This document shows, piece by piece, positions 13,062-25,000 of a stretch of 64,000 nt of DNA. The notes beneath the pieces are model-generated. The model did not search any database. It saw only the letters and a list, made by a program, of their open reading frames with translations, and was not told the DNA's origin. Made by a program: the position numbers and the translations under genes. Position 1 is the stretch's first letter, and each line of letters opens with the position of its first letter. The DNA is from Symbiodinium natans (Eukaryota > Sar > Dinophyceae > Suessiales > Symbiodiniaceae): the NCBI GenBank assembly GCA_905221605.1, contig CAJNDS010000097.1, positions 80,985-144,984 on the forward strand, read 5' to 3'.

Positions 13062-15799
13062 GAACTCGGCTTTTCGCGGCATATGTTTATGAAGGAGGCT
13101 CGGATTAGCAGGGCTCACCCATCAGCACGACTTGAAGAATTTGCCGAGGCAGTCGTGCATGCTCTGGTATGGATTGGTCTCCACCTAGTCCCCACTCCCC
13201 GACCACCGGCGAAGTGCGATGGATGTGCTGTCTGCGGTGCCCCTTAAACGCGGCCTCCTTTGGAACTATAAACCTACAGTGATTGCTTCAGATGAGCCTG
13301 GGCCGAGATCATTTTTCATGCAGTATACGTGCTCCATGTGTATTTACTGGAAGGGCTGTTGGAACAGCTTCTGCACCAAGATTTGGAGAGGAGCACTCAC
13401 ATTCCAGAGAAAAGCAAAGAGAAGGGACGCTACAACTTGAGTTAGAAAGTGAGTGACCACAATCTCAACTCAGGCCTGGGTAGACAAGGCGCAATGGATC
13501 ACGAGCCAGCGTCGCAGGTCGTACCTTGGGGTTACAAAACACGCGAAAAAATTTCTGGATAAACGCCTGCTCCCTTGCTGCCGGTGCACGACTTCCAAAT
13601 ATCCCTCTCAGTTACCGCATGCCCAACGTCAAGGATAACAAGTGCTTGGGCTTCAAATATTTCAGGCTGCATTGTGTCAGTCGGAAGATTGCAGGAGGAA
13701 TGGGGTGCCCTCAAGGAAATGCGAAAAAGGCAACAAAAACTAAGAAAAGCTGAAGCTTCCTGTCGGGATGCTGCAAGCGCAGCACGAAGGCACCCGGTGC
13801 TCTCAGCGTCAAGGCCAGGTCGGGACCCAAACTCACACACAGCTGCTCTGCAGCCAGAGCCTCGCAAAAACAAACAAGTCGACATGCATCAGAGAGATCA
13901 TATCGAAGTGCCCAGGACAAAAAGCAAAACAAAAAGGGATGCGGGGAGCCCCAACCTCTGCCACACGACTCCGCGCCAGCGTGGCACGCACGCCGAGCCG
14001 CCAGCGGCGCTCCGCGGCTCTCCGCTGCGCCCCCGGCAGGCGGAAATCGCCTCCTATGAATACAAGCGCATAAGAAGTGTCCTCTACCTCCAACTCCCCT
14101 CTTGTTTTATGCACATGATAGCAATCACGACGATCATGGTCATAGGGTGCTGGATTCTAGAACCGCCACCACAGCAAAAGTTAAGCGGTCCTCGACCAAG
14201 CAGTGAATCAGCAAGCGCTGCCGGCAAACCCAGCAACCCATCCAAGGCCAGACCCTGTAGCAATCCTGCAGGCACGGTTGCATGTGCCAAACAATTTGTT
14301 TCAAAACACTGTGCAGCATTGGAATAGCGCCTGCAGCAACCTGCACTGGAGGCTGATGTGTCGCGAAGTTGTCACACAGTTCCTGCCACATTGGACTACC
14401 GATACTGCGTCCACCGAAAGTATGTTGCCTACCAAACTCCATACGTGCAAGGGAGGTGCACTGCGTTCGAGGCAATCATAAACACTGTTCATCAAGCACA
14501 GCTTAACTGTTGCAAGCGCGTCCCGACGCATGTAGTCCAGCTGGTCCATGCAATGGTCGAAGTTGGCAGAAGAACCTTCCGACTGTTCCCGCTCACACAT
14601 CGGCGAGAAACATACTGCATGCTCGAGTCTTGGGCCTTCAATCCTCTCAAGGCCCGCCAGGGTTTGCAGCGGTCCGGCAAGTGGTTGGAGGCATCCATCC
14701 GCTCTGTGCTCATGCAGCCTGGAATTCGACGTGTTTGTCATGTAATCACTGAGCCATGAAGCCTACTCCTGAATTCCAACCGAATGGGAAGGCTGCTGGA
14801 CTGTATTCTCAGATAAGTCGCAACAAGCTGAGCCGCAGCACACGGCCCTTCATCTGCCGGAGCGAAGCCTTCGGTACAGTTGAGGACAGCGTTTGTTTCG
14901 TCATGTGGTCAGTTGAGAATCGGAAGAGGGACAATAACAATAACTATGCACCCTTCACACTGGTTGCAATCACACAACTTCATGCCCAGCGTTCATCACA
15001 TCGCGGACATATGTCCAAAAGATACTCAAAGTTGCACATGCCATCATGTGCCTGCAGTGCACTCCGGTGGTCCGGTTCTGAAAAGAGCCGCGGGAGCTCC
15101 CCGCCACCATGTCGGGCCACCTGCGGCACTTCGACGGATCCTAGCAAGCAAGTTGCTTGACTACGGCGTCATACCATGCACTACCAGAAAATCCCAAACC
15201 CCGTGTCCAACCTGCCAGTTACAAAATGAGCCCTGTAGCCGAATACTGAGGCAGGTGTCAAAGCCATGTTCAAGTATTGGCACATGCCCTTCAAATCAGC
15301 TCGTATATGCCAGTCAAACACTGATTGATTGATTGGCACGGGCCCACCTGCTGAAAAATCGTGCTCAACAACACAGTGTCTGCCATGATCAGGCTGGATG
15401 TCGGCGCTGCGACCGGTGGTTCATCGTGTCAAAACTTGTTTTGGGGAACCCACGTGATTGAATATGCTGGACGGACTACTTTATTACGTGCTGAATGCTT
15501 TCAAGCCAGCACCATTCATTGCATGTTTTACCAACTACCAAAGAACCCAACTGGCCGAAAGCTACTCCACTCGTGTCATGCCGCATTTGCATGTGGCACA
15601 AAAGCACCATGTCTGGAGCCAAAACACAACTGGTTCAAGTCAACACATCTAAACTGGGCATGTCTCACTGGCGAAAACATGATCTGGCCTGAAGAGAACG
15701 GCATCACCTCCGGCCCGAAAGCTTAAGGATCAAGCTCAAAAAGGGAAATGGAAGAGGTCAAGCTTCGACAAACAACACGTCAGCTGATTGTGGGTGTCC
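13062..15799. other. No recognisable gene
   Basis: Frames such as 13575-14327 (+) and 14880-15332 (+) are open but carry no known motif and overlap competing frames. No repeats of note. Confidence 0.45.
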
Positions 15800-16182
15800 A
15801 CTCCACAAGCAAAAACACAAGCTTCACCACGAAGATGCAACTTGGGGGGTGCCTCCGAAAACCCGCCAACAAGCTACGCCCCGAGGAGGTCGATTGCAAC
15901 CGAAAGGTGCCCCGCAAACCAACAAACAAGCTTCGCCACGAAGAGGTCAATTGCAACCGGGGGGTGACCCCGAAGACCCACCAACACGCTTCGCCACGAA
16001 GAGGTCGATTGCAACCGGGGGGGACCCCGCAAACCCACCAACACGCGCCCCTGAAAACCAACAAACAAGCTTCACCACAAAGAGGTCGATTGCAACCGTG
16101 GGGCGCCCCCGAAACTTTGCCACGAAGAAGTCGATTGCGGCTGGGGACTGCCCACACAAAGAAGTCGATTGCGACCGCGGGG
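15800..16182. repeat. Minisatellite, about 57-bp unit
   Basis: Five to six diverged copies of a unit carrying AAGCTTCGCCACGAAGAGG followed by TCGATTGCAACCG and a run of G or C. The last copies are shortened. The open frames across this stretch on both strands, with recurring peptide patterns, are products of the repeat and not genes. Confidence 0.9.
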
Positions 16183-16512
16183 CCTTAAACTCAAGTCCCA
16201 AGTCTCTTAGGGCCTTAAAATCCAAGTCCCAAGCCCTTAGACTCCATGTCCCAAGTCTTTTGGGGCCTCAAACTCCAAGTCTCAAATCTCTTGGGGCCTT
16301 AAACTCCAAGTCCCACGTCTCTTGGGGCGTCTCTTGGGGGGTCTCTTGGGGCCTTAAACTCCAAGTCCCAAGTTTCTTGGGGGCCTCATGGCTCCAAGTC
16401 CCGAGTCTCCGGGGGCCTTACACTCCACGTCCTGGGTCTCTTGGGGCGAATCCCAAGTCTCTTAGGGCTTGAAACTCCACGTCCCAAGTCTTTTGGTGGC
16501 CTTAAGGCTCCA
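16183..16512. repeat. Minisatellite, about 31-bp unit
   Basis: About ten diverged copies of a unit containing TTAAACTCCAAGTCCCAAGT and TCTTGGGGCC. It starts directly where the 57-bp array ends and runs to the telomere-like array. Confidence 0.9.
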
Positions 16513-16527
16513 AGTCCCTAAAGCCGG

Positions 16528-17028
16528 CCCTAAACCCTCAACCCTCAACCCTAAACCGTAAACCCTAAACAAACCCTAAACCGTAAACCCTAAACCCTAA
16601 ACCCTCAACCCTCAACCCCAAACCCTAAACCCTAAACCCTAAACTGTAGAGCTGCGCTAACTGCGCCAGTGAAGTTGGTATCTTTTTGGTTTGTCCCGAA
16701 CTCATTCTCCTTTCATATGTTTTCAGTATACTTAAACCTTTTTGAGGTCCATAGGTTCAATTTACTTAAAGCACGCTGAACCCTAAAGCCCTAAACTACC
16801 AAAACCCTCTCGGCCCTAGGCTCTAAACCTAGGCCCTAAACCCTAGGCTCTAAACCCGAGGCCCTAAAACCCTAGGCCCTCTTCTCTGGACCCTAAACCC
16901 TGGGCCCTAAACCCTAATTAGACCCTAAACCCTAGGATCTCAACCCTAGACCCTAGGCCCTAAACCCTAGGCCCTAAACCCTAAACCCTAGACCCTGGAC
17001 CCTAAACCCTAAGCCCTAAACCGCGCTG
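16528..17028. repeat. Interstitial telomere-like CCCTAAA array
   Basis: Many CCCTAAA units (TTTAGGG on the other strand) lie at 16528-16645 and 16775-17028, interleaved with variants CCCTAGG, CCCTCAA and CCGTAAA. About 130 bases of unique sequence separate the two blocks. TTTAGGG is the plant-type telomere repeat also reported from dinoflagellates. The degeneracy and internal position indicate an old interstitial array rather than a live chromosome end. Confidence 0.9.
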
Positions 17029-17294
17029 GGGCTTCACCAGGCGTTAGAGATGCCGCAGCCGCCGCAGCGGATGTGTTCCGACCCCAACTGACGGTGGCGG
17101 GCCTATCTCTCCGCCACGGGCCCGGTCCTTTCTGTGCTTGCTCGCGCAACACTTCTTCGAGGTTAGACGGCACAAAGGGGGAAGTCGGGATGGCATTGAG
17201 CCCGCGTTTTTTCGTTCAAGGAGCTCAGTGACAAAATGGTAATTGGGGCGGGAGCCGCCCGCCGGCTGCGTATGGTCGCCTATCATGACATCTA

Positions 17295-18818
17295 GTGCAG
17301 CTCCGATGTGAGCTAAAATGCTGTTGGCAGACGGAGTCCCCAATTGTTGCGCTTCGTCTCGCAAAGCCACGTCGACATGCTTATCAGTTTGAAGCCATGT
17401 CGGCGGAGGCCGCAATAGAGGAGGAGCCACCAGCGCAGTTCCATCACGCCACGCGAGCCAAAGGTGAGAAGGGTGTTCCCTCACTCGCGCAACTAAAGCC
17501 TGGGGTCAACGGGTGGCCGGTTCGGTTCTTGCACAGGGTTGCTCCGCAAGCCCTGACAATGCTCGTCGCCCCGGATGTCAGCCACTGAGCAATTCTGGTT
17601 CCACGTGGATGGCAAAGTGCCGAGTAAGGGCAGCACCGCTGTCCTGGTCGCCCTGAAAGCACCAGGCTTTAGTATGACCCTACCGGGCGTGTTTTTACCA
17701 ATTGGTTCCCCAGCGAAGGCTCAGGCTTCCACTCGGAAGGATCAAGGCCATGAAGCCGCAAGGCCTCCATGTGGCCCTGATGCTTAGCGACCATCAGGTC
17801 CAGTCGCTTCTTGTGCTGAGCCGCAGCCATGCTTAGAAATGTTCGGCGTCCTCCCTAGGGGTGCCATCACCCCCCCTTTGGGATGCCCTTCTGCACCTTT
17901 TGAAAGAGCGTGCCCCAGCGGCGCTGGGGGTCCCGATAGATGACGCACTTATTGAAAAAGTACGCCCGGCAGCTTGGGTGCCTGGCTTCATGCTTGATTT
18001 AGTGCTCTGTCCGCCTCTTTGGAGGTCAGCTGGTCCCGCCAAGCCTGGCGGAACATGAGGATCGCGAGGACGCCGGTCAGGCTATTGCGAGTGAGTGGCT
18101 CACCGCGCTACTCAATGGAATGGTCCCCATACTCCTCGCCAACATTCTAAACACCTAGCCGGCCTGCCACACTGGTGGAGCTCCCCACCAGTCCCATGCC
18201 GCCTGGAATCCCAGAGCCCTGAGGATCCCGGCACATCCAGCCGACGAGGCAATGGATCCAAGAACCCGTGTTGCCACTTTCGCCCTGGCAGTTGGCCCGA
18301 GCTTCCTAATTCGCTTGAGCGACACCATGTGGGGGGCGGACGGGCACTTGGCTGCCCTGCTTGGTGTCTCCTCCTTTTCTCTGGCTGCAAACAGGACTGC
18401 TGTCCACGTCACAGGAGCTCCTGGCAGCGGCAAGACACGAGCATGTGCTTTCATGGGAGTTCTCCTCACGGGCATGGCACAGCGCAGCGTCCTATACACG
18501 GCGCATGGGAACGAATCCGTTCGCACCTTTGCAGAGACCGTGGATGGGCTCTTGACGAAAAGCCACGACAATGTCCGTGGCTTGGTAGTCCGAGTCCCAG
18601 CGAGAAAGGAGAAGGATAAGCACCCCCTTCCCTTCGATGACAACGAGATAAGGCGAGCCAAGCTCTTCGCCTGCACCCACGGTGCGGTGAATCTGCATCT
18701 AGGTTATGCCTACTCAGATTTGGCCAAGGCCTTGCCGAAAGCAGACGGTCTAGGGGCAGAGCCGGCAGGAACATGTCGAGGATCGGTAAGTTGGTTAGGT
18801 GGGGCTCCACCCCATTGA
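17295..18818 (+). pseudogene. Broken P-loop helicase-like gene fragment
   Basis: The clearest part is 18252-18818. Residues 55-62 read GAPGSGKT, a Walker A motif, after a hydrophobic strand. A segment ending VLYTAHGNES follows, at the place where superfamily-1 helicases have motif Ia, and then FACTHGAVN. No DEAx Walker B motif or later helicase motifs are present. The frame leaves helicase-like sequence at about 18760-18790, where an antisense LINE begins. Upstream open pieces in other frames (17295-17588, 17575-17787, 17861-18058 and a piece ending just before 18160) look like parts of the same gene broken by stops and frame changes. I infer a helicase gene truncated by LINE insertion. The superfamily is tentative and the upstream pieces are weak. 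Confidence 0.5.
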
Positions 18819-19055
18819 TAAGGCGGCGGCAGCACTGTTGCTTAAGGGCCTTGATTCCCTTTGCTGGAGCAGTGTCGACCCGGCCGTCGTCACCGCCCCG
18901 CGGGGTTCTGGCCATACTCTCAATATCGGCATGAGGGATGACTTTGGCCAGGTGTTTCTGCGCCAAGGCGTGGGGACTTCAGGCGAGAGTCGGACAAACT
19001 CGCAGGCCACGCCCATCAGGGCGGGGCCGCCAGTGGATTGGCAGCGAGTTTCCAA
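18795..19055 (-). pseudogene. Decayed LINE linker/RT N-terminus
   Basis: Past the end of the long endonuclease frame, minus-strand frames contain LSPEVPTPWR and, in a second frame, APAKGIKALKQQ. These resemble the short segment before the palm of LINE RTs. The frame changes at least once and no catalytic motif follows, so this is a remnant. The identification is weak. Confidence 0.35.
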
Positions 19056-22000
19056 GCCTCGCTTGAGGTGTAGTGCTTGGGCAAGGCCTTATGGCTAGGC
19101 AAGCTGGCAATTGCTCTGCATGCCTCATTCAGGGTGATTTGGACGGCTTGGGATGTGACTGGCCGCGTGATCGTTTCACCAGTGTAGAGGTCCTGCCAGT
19201 ACGTACTGATAAGGCGTAGTTCCTGAGCCGTGGAGAGCAATTGACCCTCCTTACCACGCAGGTGCACTTTTCTTTTGGGAATCTTCGGCGTTATGCGCTT
19301 GATTTGCTGGTGTAGGGCCCTAGCGTCGCCCCGCTCCGCCGCTTCAGTTGCGAGTTTCACTCGTTCCTCAAGGTAATGTTTGCGCTTGGTCTGGCTATGG
19401 TTGCGTATTTGTTTTTGGAGGTCCTTGAATTCCTGCTTGAGGGCGAGAACCCTTTCCTCATTCCCGGGTCCTTGTTGTTGAAGATGTTTAATGTCATGGT
19501 GACATTGCCACATGCGCCTGACCGGGGCCGGCCTGGCTTCAGTAGGTTCGAGTGGTGTCGGGAGGAGAAGGATGGTGGACTCAGCTGTGCGATGAAGTAT
19601 GTCGTTCACGACCTTCGTATCCCAATCACTGAGCTTTTCAATGTGACATTTCACTTGCTCCTGGTATATGAGCATCACAGTTTTTGAGATGTGGCCTTCA
19701 CGTCCGCCAGCTTTTTGTGGACGTTCTCGTGGCGGGGGGGCAGTGTGAAAATACTTTGCCGGGATGCTGGCGAGGATTGGCCAATGCTTTGACCCACCTC
19801 TCCAGTCAGCAAGTTTCGTCTGGCAAAGGATGTGCGGTCTTTTTGCAATTTGGTCTGTGTGTCTACCCCGTATGAGGATGTAGTCAATTTGACTTTTGAT
19901 TTTGTCAGCCTGATCATGTCTGTACGTTGTGTGCAGTGGGTACGGGTGAAAGGTATTAAGGGCACGGAGGTCAAATTGGCGCAACATTTGCTGCATGGTA
20001 GCCTGATCTTTGGCCCTCGCGGCTTGGCCAGTGCGGTGGACAGCTGAACCAACTTCAGGAGATCTAGCCTGTAGCCCTGTGTTAAAGTCGCCTGCGATGA
20101 TGAGCTCATGTCGCTTGGGGCAGTGGGTAAGCTCCTGACGAAGAGCGTCCCAGACTGCATCACGTTCTGCTTGGGTGCCTGGCTTGTTGTCAAGGGCTTT
20201 TTGGTACACATTTAAAAGGGTGTAGACGACTCCAGCAGCCTCCAACCTGGTGCACATCAGACGTCCCTCCACTGCGGCATTGGTTCGAATGGCTGCTTGC
20301 GGAAAACGACGTTTGGAAACAAGGGTGAGTAGTCCTGCCTGGTGTGCGGACAGACAGGAGGCCTGCACGTACCAGTCATGTGTATCCCAGTCGCTAGGCT
20401 TGCTCCAATGCGTTTCTTGGATGAACACTATGTCCGGAGCATGAGCAGCGCCATCTGGCGCGCGCAGCCACTCAAGCAATTCGTGGTAAAGGCCTTGTGC
20501 AAGGCCCCCACAGTTGTATGTCATCACGGTGAGTCTCCTGCGGGTAGGCTCCGGGAAAGCTTCCGCAGATCTATGGCGATGGGGAGGTGCTTGTGCAGCA
20601 TGCTCGGAGAAGGTAGGGTGCTCAGGGGCAAGAAGAGTCCTTCCTCGATACCTGGCGGCAGTTTGCCTGTGCGCCTGCACCCAGGCTTTTTGGAGAGACC
20701 TTTTTCTTACTATCTGTTCTGCATGTAGTATGATTGGGCTCTGGCCGCCATGTTTCGCTCCACCACTACGATAAGTGGCGGACAGACTGGAGCTTGGAGC
20801 TCCCTCTCCCGTTGCGGCCTCGGGAGAAACCCTCGGCTTTACCGGGCCAGCAAGAGTGTCGCTGAGACAGCATAGGAACATGATCGTACTCAGTCGTGTA
20901 CCCGCAGCTGCCCGGCGCCAGGATTTGGGACCTGGCTCGGCTCTTTCTGTGGTTTTTGGGGTAATTTTTGAAGCTATCTGGAAGTAAATAGTGGGTGTTG
21001 TGCCTATGTGGCCATCCCCTCCATGATATTTGGTGGTGCCGGCATTGGCAACAGGGCGATTCCACTGCATGCTGGTCGGGGGTGGCATCTGGATGCTATG
21101 TTGGCCTCGGTGATGGGTCAGGGTCCATAGGCCGTTCAGGCCAGGACCTGAGTGACGGCATGGTTGGGCTGCAAATCCTACGATGCTACCACTACAAACT
21201 GGCTTAATGGCAAGCATGAGGAGGACAGCTCCCAGGATGCTCAGCGTTTTTCTACCAAAAGCACGCTGGAGGTTGCGTCGCAGGGCGTCGAGCCGCTGTG
21301 TTTGCATCTGATCATCTGGTATAAGTTCTTCTTCATCAGAGGTCTCACTTCGTTCGGGCCGGTGGTGTCGCTTTCTGCTGGATGAAGATGAGGCTCGGAG
21401 AAGTTCTGGGCTGTCCGAGCGATCCCTTGAAGTGGACTGCGGCCCTGATGAGTGGACGTCCTCCATGTTCCAGAGCTGCTGCAGCGTGTAGTGATGAGGT
21501 GGATCCTCATTCAAACTAGGTGCTGAGCTCGCCGCCGTGATCGGTGGTGCCTCAGGTGTTGCAATGGAGTCTGGGCAGTCGTGCTGCGGCAGGTTCAGCT
21601 GTGCGATGCCATGTGCTGACATGGGTGTTGCCGGCATCGGCTCTGGATCTCCCGGTTCGTCCGGCGGCGACACTGGCGACATGTCGGGGGTGCAGGGGGC
21701 AGGATTCCTCTCCTGCTGCACTAGTCGGGCGGGGGTTCCCGTGAGCATGGCGTTAGTGTCGTCGTCCAAGGTTGGCTCTGCATCCCGTTGCGGCACTCGT
21801 TGGAGTTGTAGGCCCTCACCTGGTTGCCAGGCCTGTTGATTGTGGGAGCTGCATGAGGAGCTCGCCGGGAGCGATGACAGGGATGCCATGTCATGGCTCG
21901 GTGCATGCTGTGGGTCTTCCTGACTTTGGTGCACGGAGGGTCGCCAGGTCTGTTGTTCCGGATCCGTTGCATCTTCCCATGGGCCTTCCTCGTCCCACAT

Positions 22001-25000
22001 CTCTGATTGTTGGCCTTGTTCCAGATTGGCGGCATCTGGGTGCTCCTCTTCTTCATGATGCTCTTGTGTGGAGGTATTGACCGCCAGAGCCTCAAGCTCC
22101 GCTGCTTCTCGTGCCGCTGCTCTTTGTTCTTTGCCAGGTCGTTGTCCTTGCCTCTTCTTGGAGCATTTGCTGTGTCCCATGGCCAACGTTAACCGGTAAG
22201 GATTTAGGGACTGGAGAATTGTAGGGGGACGGGGACGGAGGTGCTTGATTATGGACTGGCAGCGTGGAGGGTGCCCGTTGTGGTATTGTATGGCACACAA
22301 ACTTGCCCACACCGTACACCCCTTGTGCTGGAAAGGATCGCGGTTATTCGAAGATGGGCTCACTATTACGCCTATGACATTTGAGGCAGAGTGTGCTTCA
22401 GCAGAACTAAGCAGCTGTGCTGAGCTTCCAGCAGCAGAGACAACCATGGATGCTCCGGGAGAAATGGATGGCCTCATGGTGATTGGTGGTAGTATCGACT
22501 GAATGTGACGATTCAGTCGAGCACATTGCGGGCAGTGCATCGCGGGCAGCCTTCCTTTTGCTTTCGGCTCCGGCCGCTTGGCAGGATCATGGTGAGGCAT
22601 CAGCAGACAAGGTCGCTTACCGTCCTTTAGCTCAGCTTGACAATTGCCTCCCCGTTCGCGCCTGTCCGGACACTTCCTGACCTGAGAGGGCATCAACAAA
22701 CTCGCGACAAGGTGTGTGCTACAAGGTTGCAGTGCTTGAGGGTGACACGGTGTTGTCGCTTGCTCGGTATCGTCCAAGCAGAAGGCCAGGCAAAGTTGCT
22801 GATGCTTTTCCATCACCTTCCAACCTGCTGCGAGCCTTGCTATGGCATGCGGCTCCAAGTCCTTCAGCGTTAGTGTTTTCAGCCTATTCTGAACACTCTG
22901 CACACTTTCTTGCCCGAGAAAGTAGGAGATGCATAGGAGGATCTTTGGCCTGTCATCGGCGATCAGGGCCTCCAGTAATGCCTGAACATGTTCCGTCCCG
23001 ATCTGGGTAGGCATCTCCTGTTGGTCAGCTGGGCAGACCAGCCTTGGTAGGGAGTACCTGGCACCCGTGCCGGTGAGTAGAATGGGACAGCGTTGTGTAT
23101 CAAGCTGCCGTCGGTCTTGGTCTGCGTGAACTCCATCATATGCTGGGATGATTTCCTCGTCGTTGACTATCCAGTCCTGCGGCAGTGCCAAGCCTCGGGT
23201 GTTTCCAGGATCTGAGAGGAGGATCGACATATGGCAGGCAAAGTACATTGAACCGGGTAGTGGCTTGAGATGTGCCTGAGCCAGCGCCTTTGTGTTCAAG
23301 GCGGTGCACGGTTGGTGTATGGTGCCCATGCAGAGTGTAATCTGCCTAGCTCCATTGGACACAATTGTCCGTGCGTAAGTTCCCCGCTGTATTGTGCAGA
23401 GCATGGAGAGAGTAGACCATTGCGGGCAGGGGCTCCCGACGGTACAGTGATAGATGGCTGCTGCCCGCACGATGACTGAGGTGCACTGATTTCCACACGT
23501 GAAATTCCAACATGCCTCTCTCACTAGCTGCACTGATGTCTTTTTTCCACCATAAGTGCCACCTTGATGCGTTACCTCTACTGGTGTGTGGGACAGTTCT
23601 TCAGCGTAGATGGCTGGTGTGGCGCCGACCTTGGGTAGACAGCTATGGTTGTGGGGTGGTGCATATAGATTGTCCGTCTGAGGTCCTGTCACAACGATTT
23701 CGTTTCCGGCAGCTGGTGGTGGAGTTCTCATGTCGGCTGATGACACATCACTGGTATGTGGCTCATACTGCGAGGTGGCACACACAGCGTCATGCGTCAC
23801 CCCTCTGATGACTTGCTGCTCCTGTGCTCGCTGCAGGGCCTGATAGAGGAGGGCATTTAATGCATCCGCAGTTGACTGATGTCCAGCCTGTGAGCGCATC
23901 AGGACGTTGTGGATTATGCCATGTGTGCTGGCCTGATGAAGGCCCAGGGTGATCTCCTCCTTGATCTGTTGCAGCGCAGCATCAACAAAGGCCGCAGATT
24001 GTTGTGACGACCAGGTGGTGCAATCAGCAGGCATGCCCTGAACAAGTTCCCCTAGACGCTCTTCCAGTCTGTGGGCACTGAAAGAGGCACACCAGTCTGC
24101 AGACTGGCCCTTGGATGCCGGCATATGGAAGGAAAGACCGATAGGGTCCCCAGGATACTGTGGCCTCGGAAGTCCGCATATTGCATGGCAACTGCGCTCC
24201 AGGGATGGAGAGACACATGGTAGGCTAAGCGACCACCTCTGGCTTTCTGAGCACACTACAGGTATGCTCAGCGGCCCCTGCAGTCGAGCTGCCTGTGCAG
24301 GTGTTACATGCCCGATGTGGTGAAATCTTGCAGAGCTGCTGGACGAGTGACGGCCTTCTGGATGGGTGTCGCGGTCGACCTTGGTGAGCAGAGCGTACAG
24401 TGTGGGGAGTCTGGGTTTGGTGTATGCACCTTCGTTACGGACCTGCACCTTTGGGGGAGCATTGCAGTCAGTACAAGAAAGCGGTTTTACCGGATGATGT
24501 CTGATACTATTGATCTGGTTGGACATGGAATGAGGCTTTCCGAAGCTCCACTGGAGTAGGCAGTTCCCTGCTACTAACCTTGTTCCTAAAGGCAGGCACA
24601 CTTTATTGATTCGGCGGGGCAGCGCCTGTTGCGGTGTCCGAGCAAGCTGCTTGGGCACCCACTTGGAGCGCAGGGCAGGTGTTGTGGTGATGAGAGCGTT
24701 CACTGCTTCACCTAAAGTCGGCGGCTCTGGCATACGGTGAGAGCACAGACTCGGCCACATCACAGGCTGGTGTATGAACACTAAGCATGAGGCCCACTGT
24801 GTGCCATGTGATACAGGGGCCAGTCCTCTTAGTCGGGCTGCACACTGAGACATGTAGAGCGAGCCGACAGGTGCAGTGACGTGCACAGGTTCGAGCTCAA
24901 GATGCTCATCATTGCAAGCACCATGACCGCCAGCTCGGACTTTACGACATGGTGTGATGCCACTGCAGTTTTTCGGCACAGGGAGCTCGAGCGGACAAGG

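Noticed and set aside
12359-13247. Glycine/arginine-rich and proline-rich proteins across the polypurine tract
   Set aside because: The openness is caused by the GGA/G-run repeat, which lacks stop codons in most frames.
15840-16472. Repeat-containing proteins of 146 and 207 codons on the + strand
   Set aside because: They are translations of the 57-bp and 31-bp minisatellites and are open in more than one phase.
16528-17028. A true chromosome end
   Set aside because: The repeats are degenerate, interrupted by unique sequence and followed by 47 kb of further sequence.
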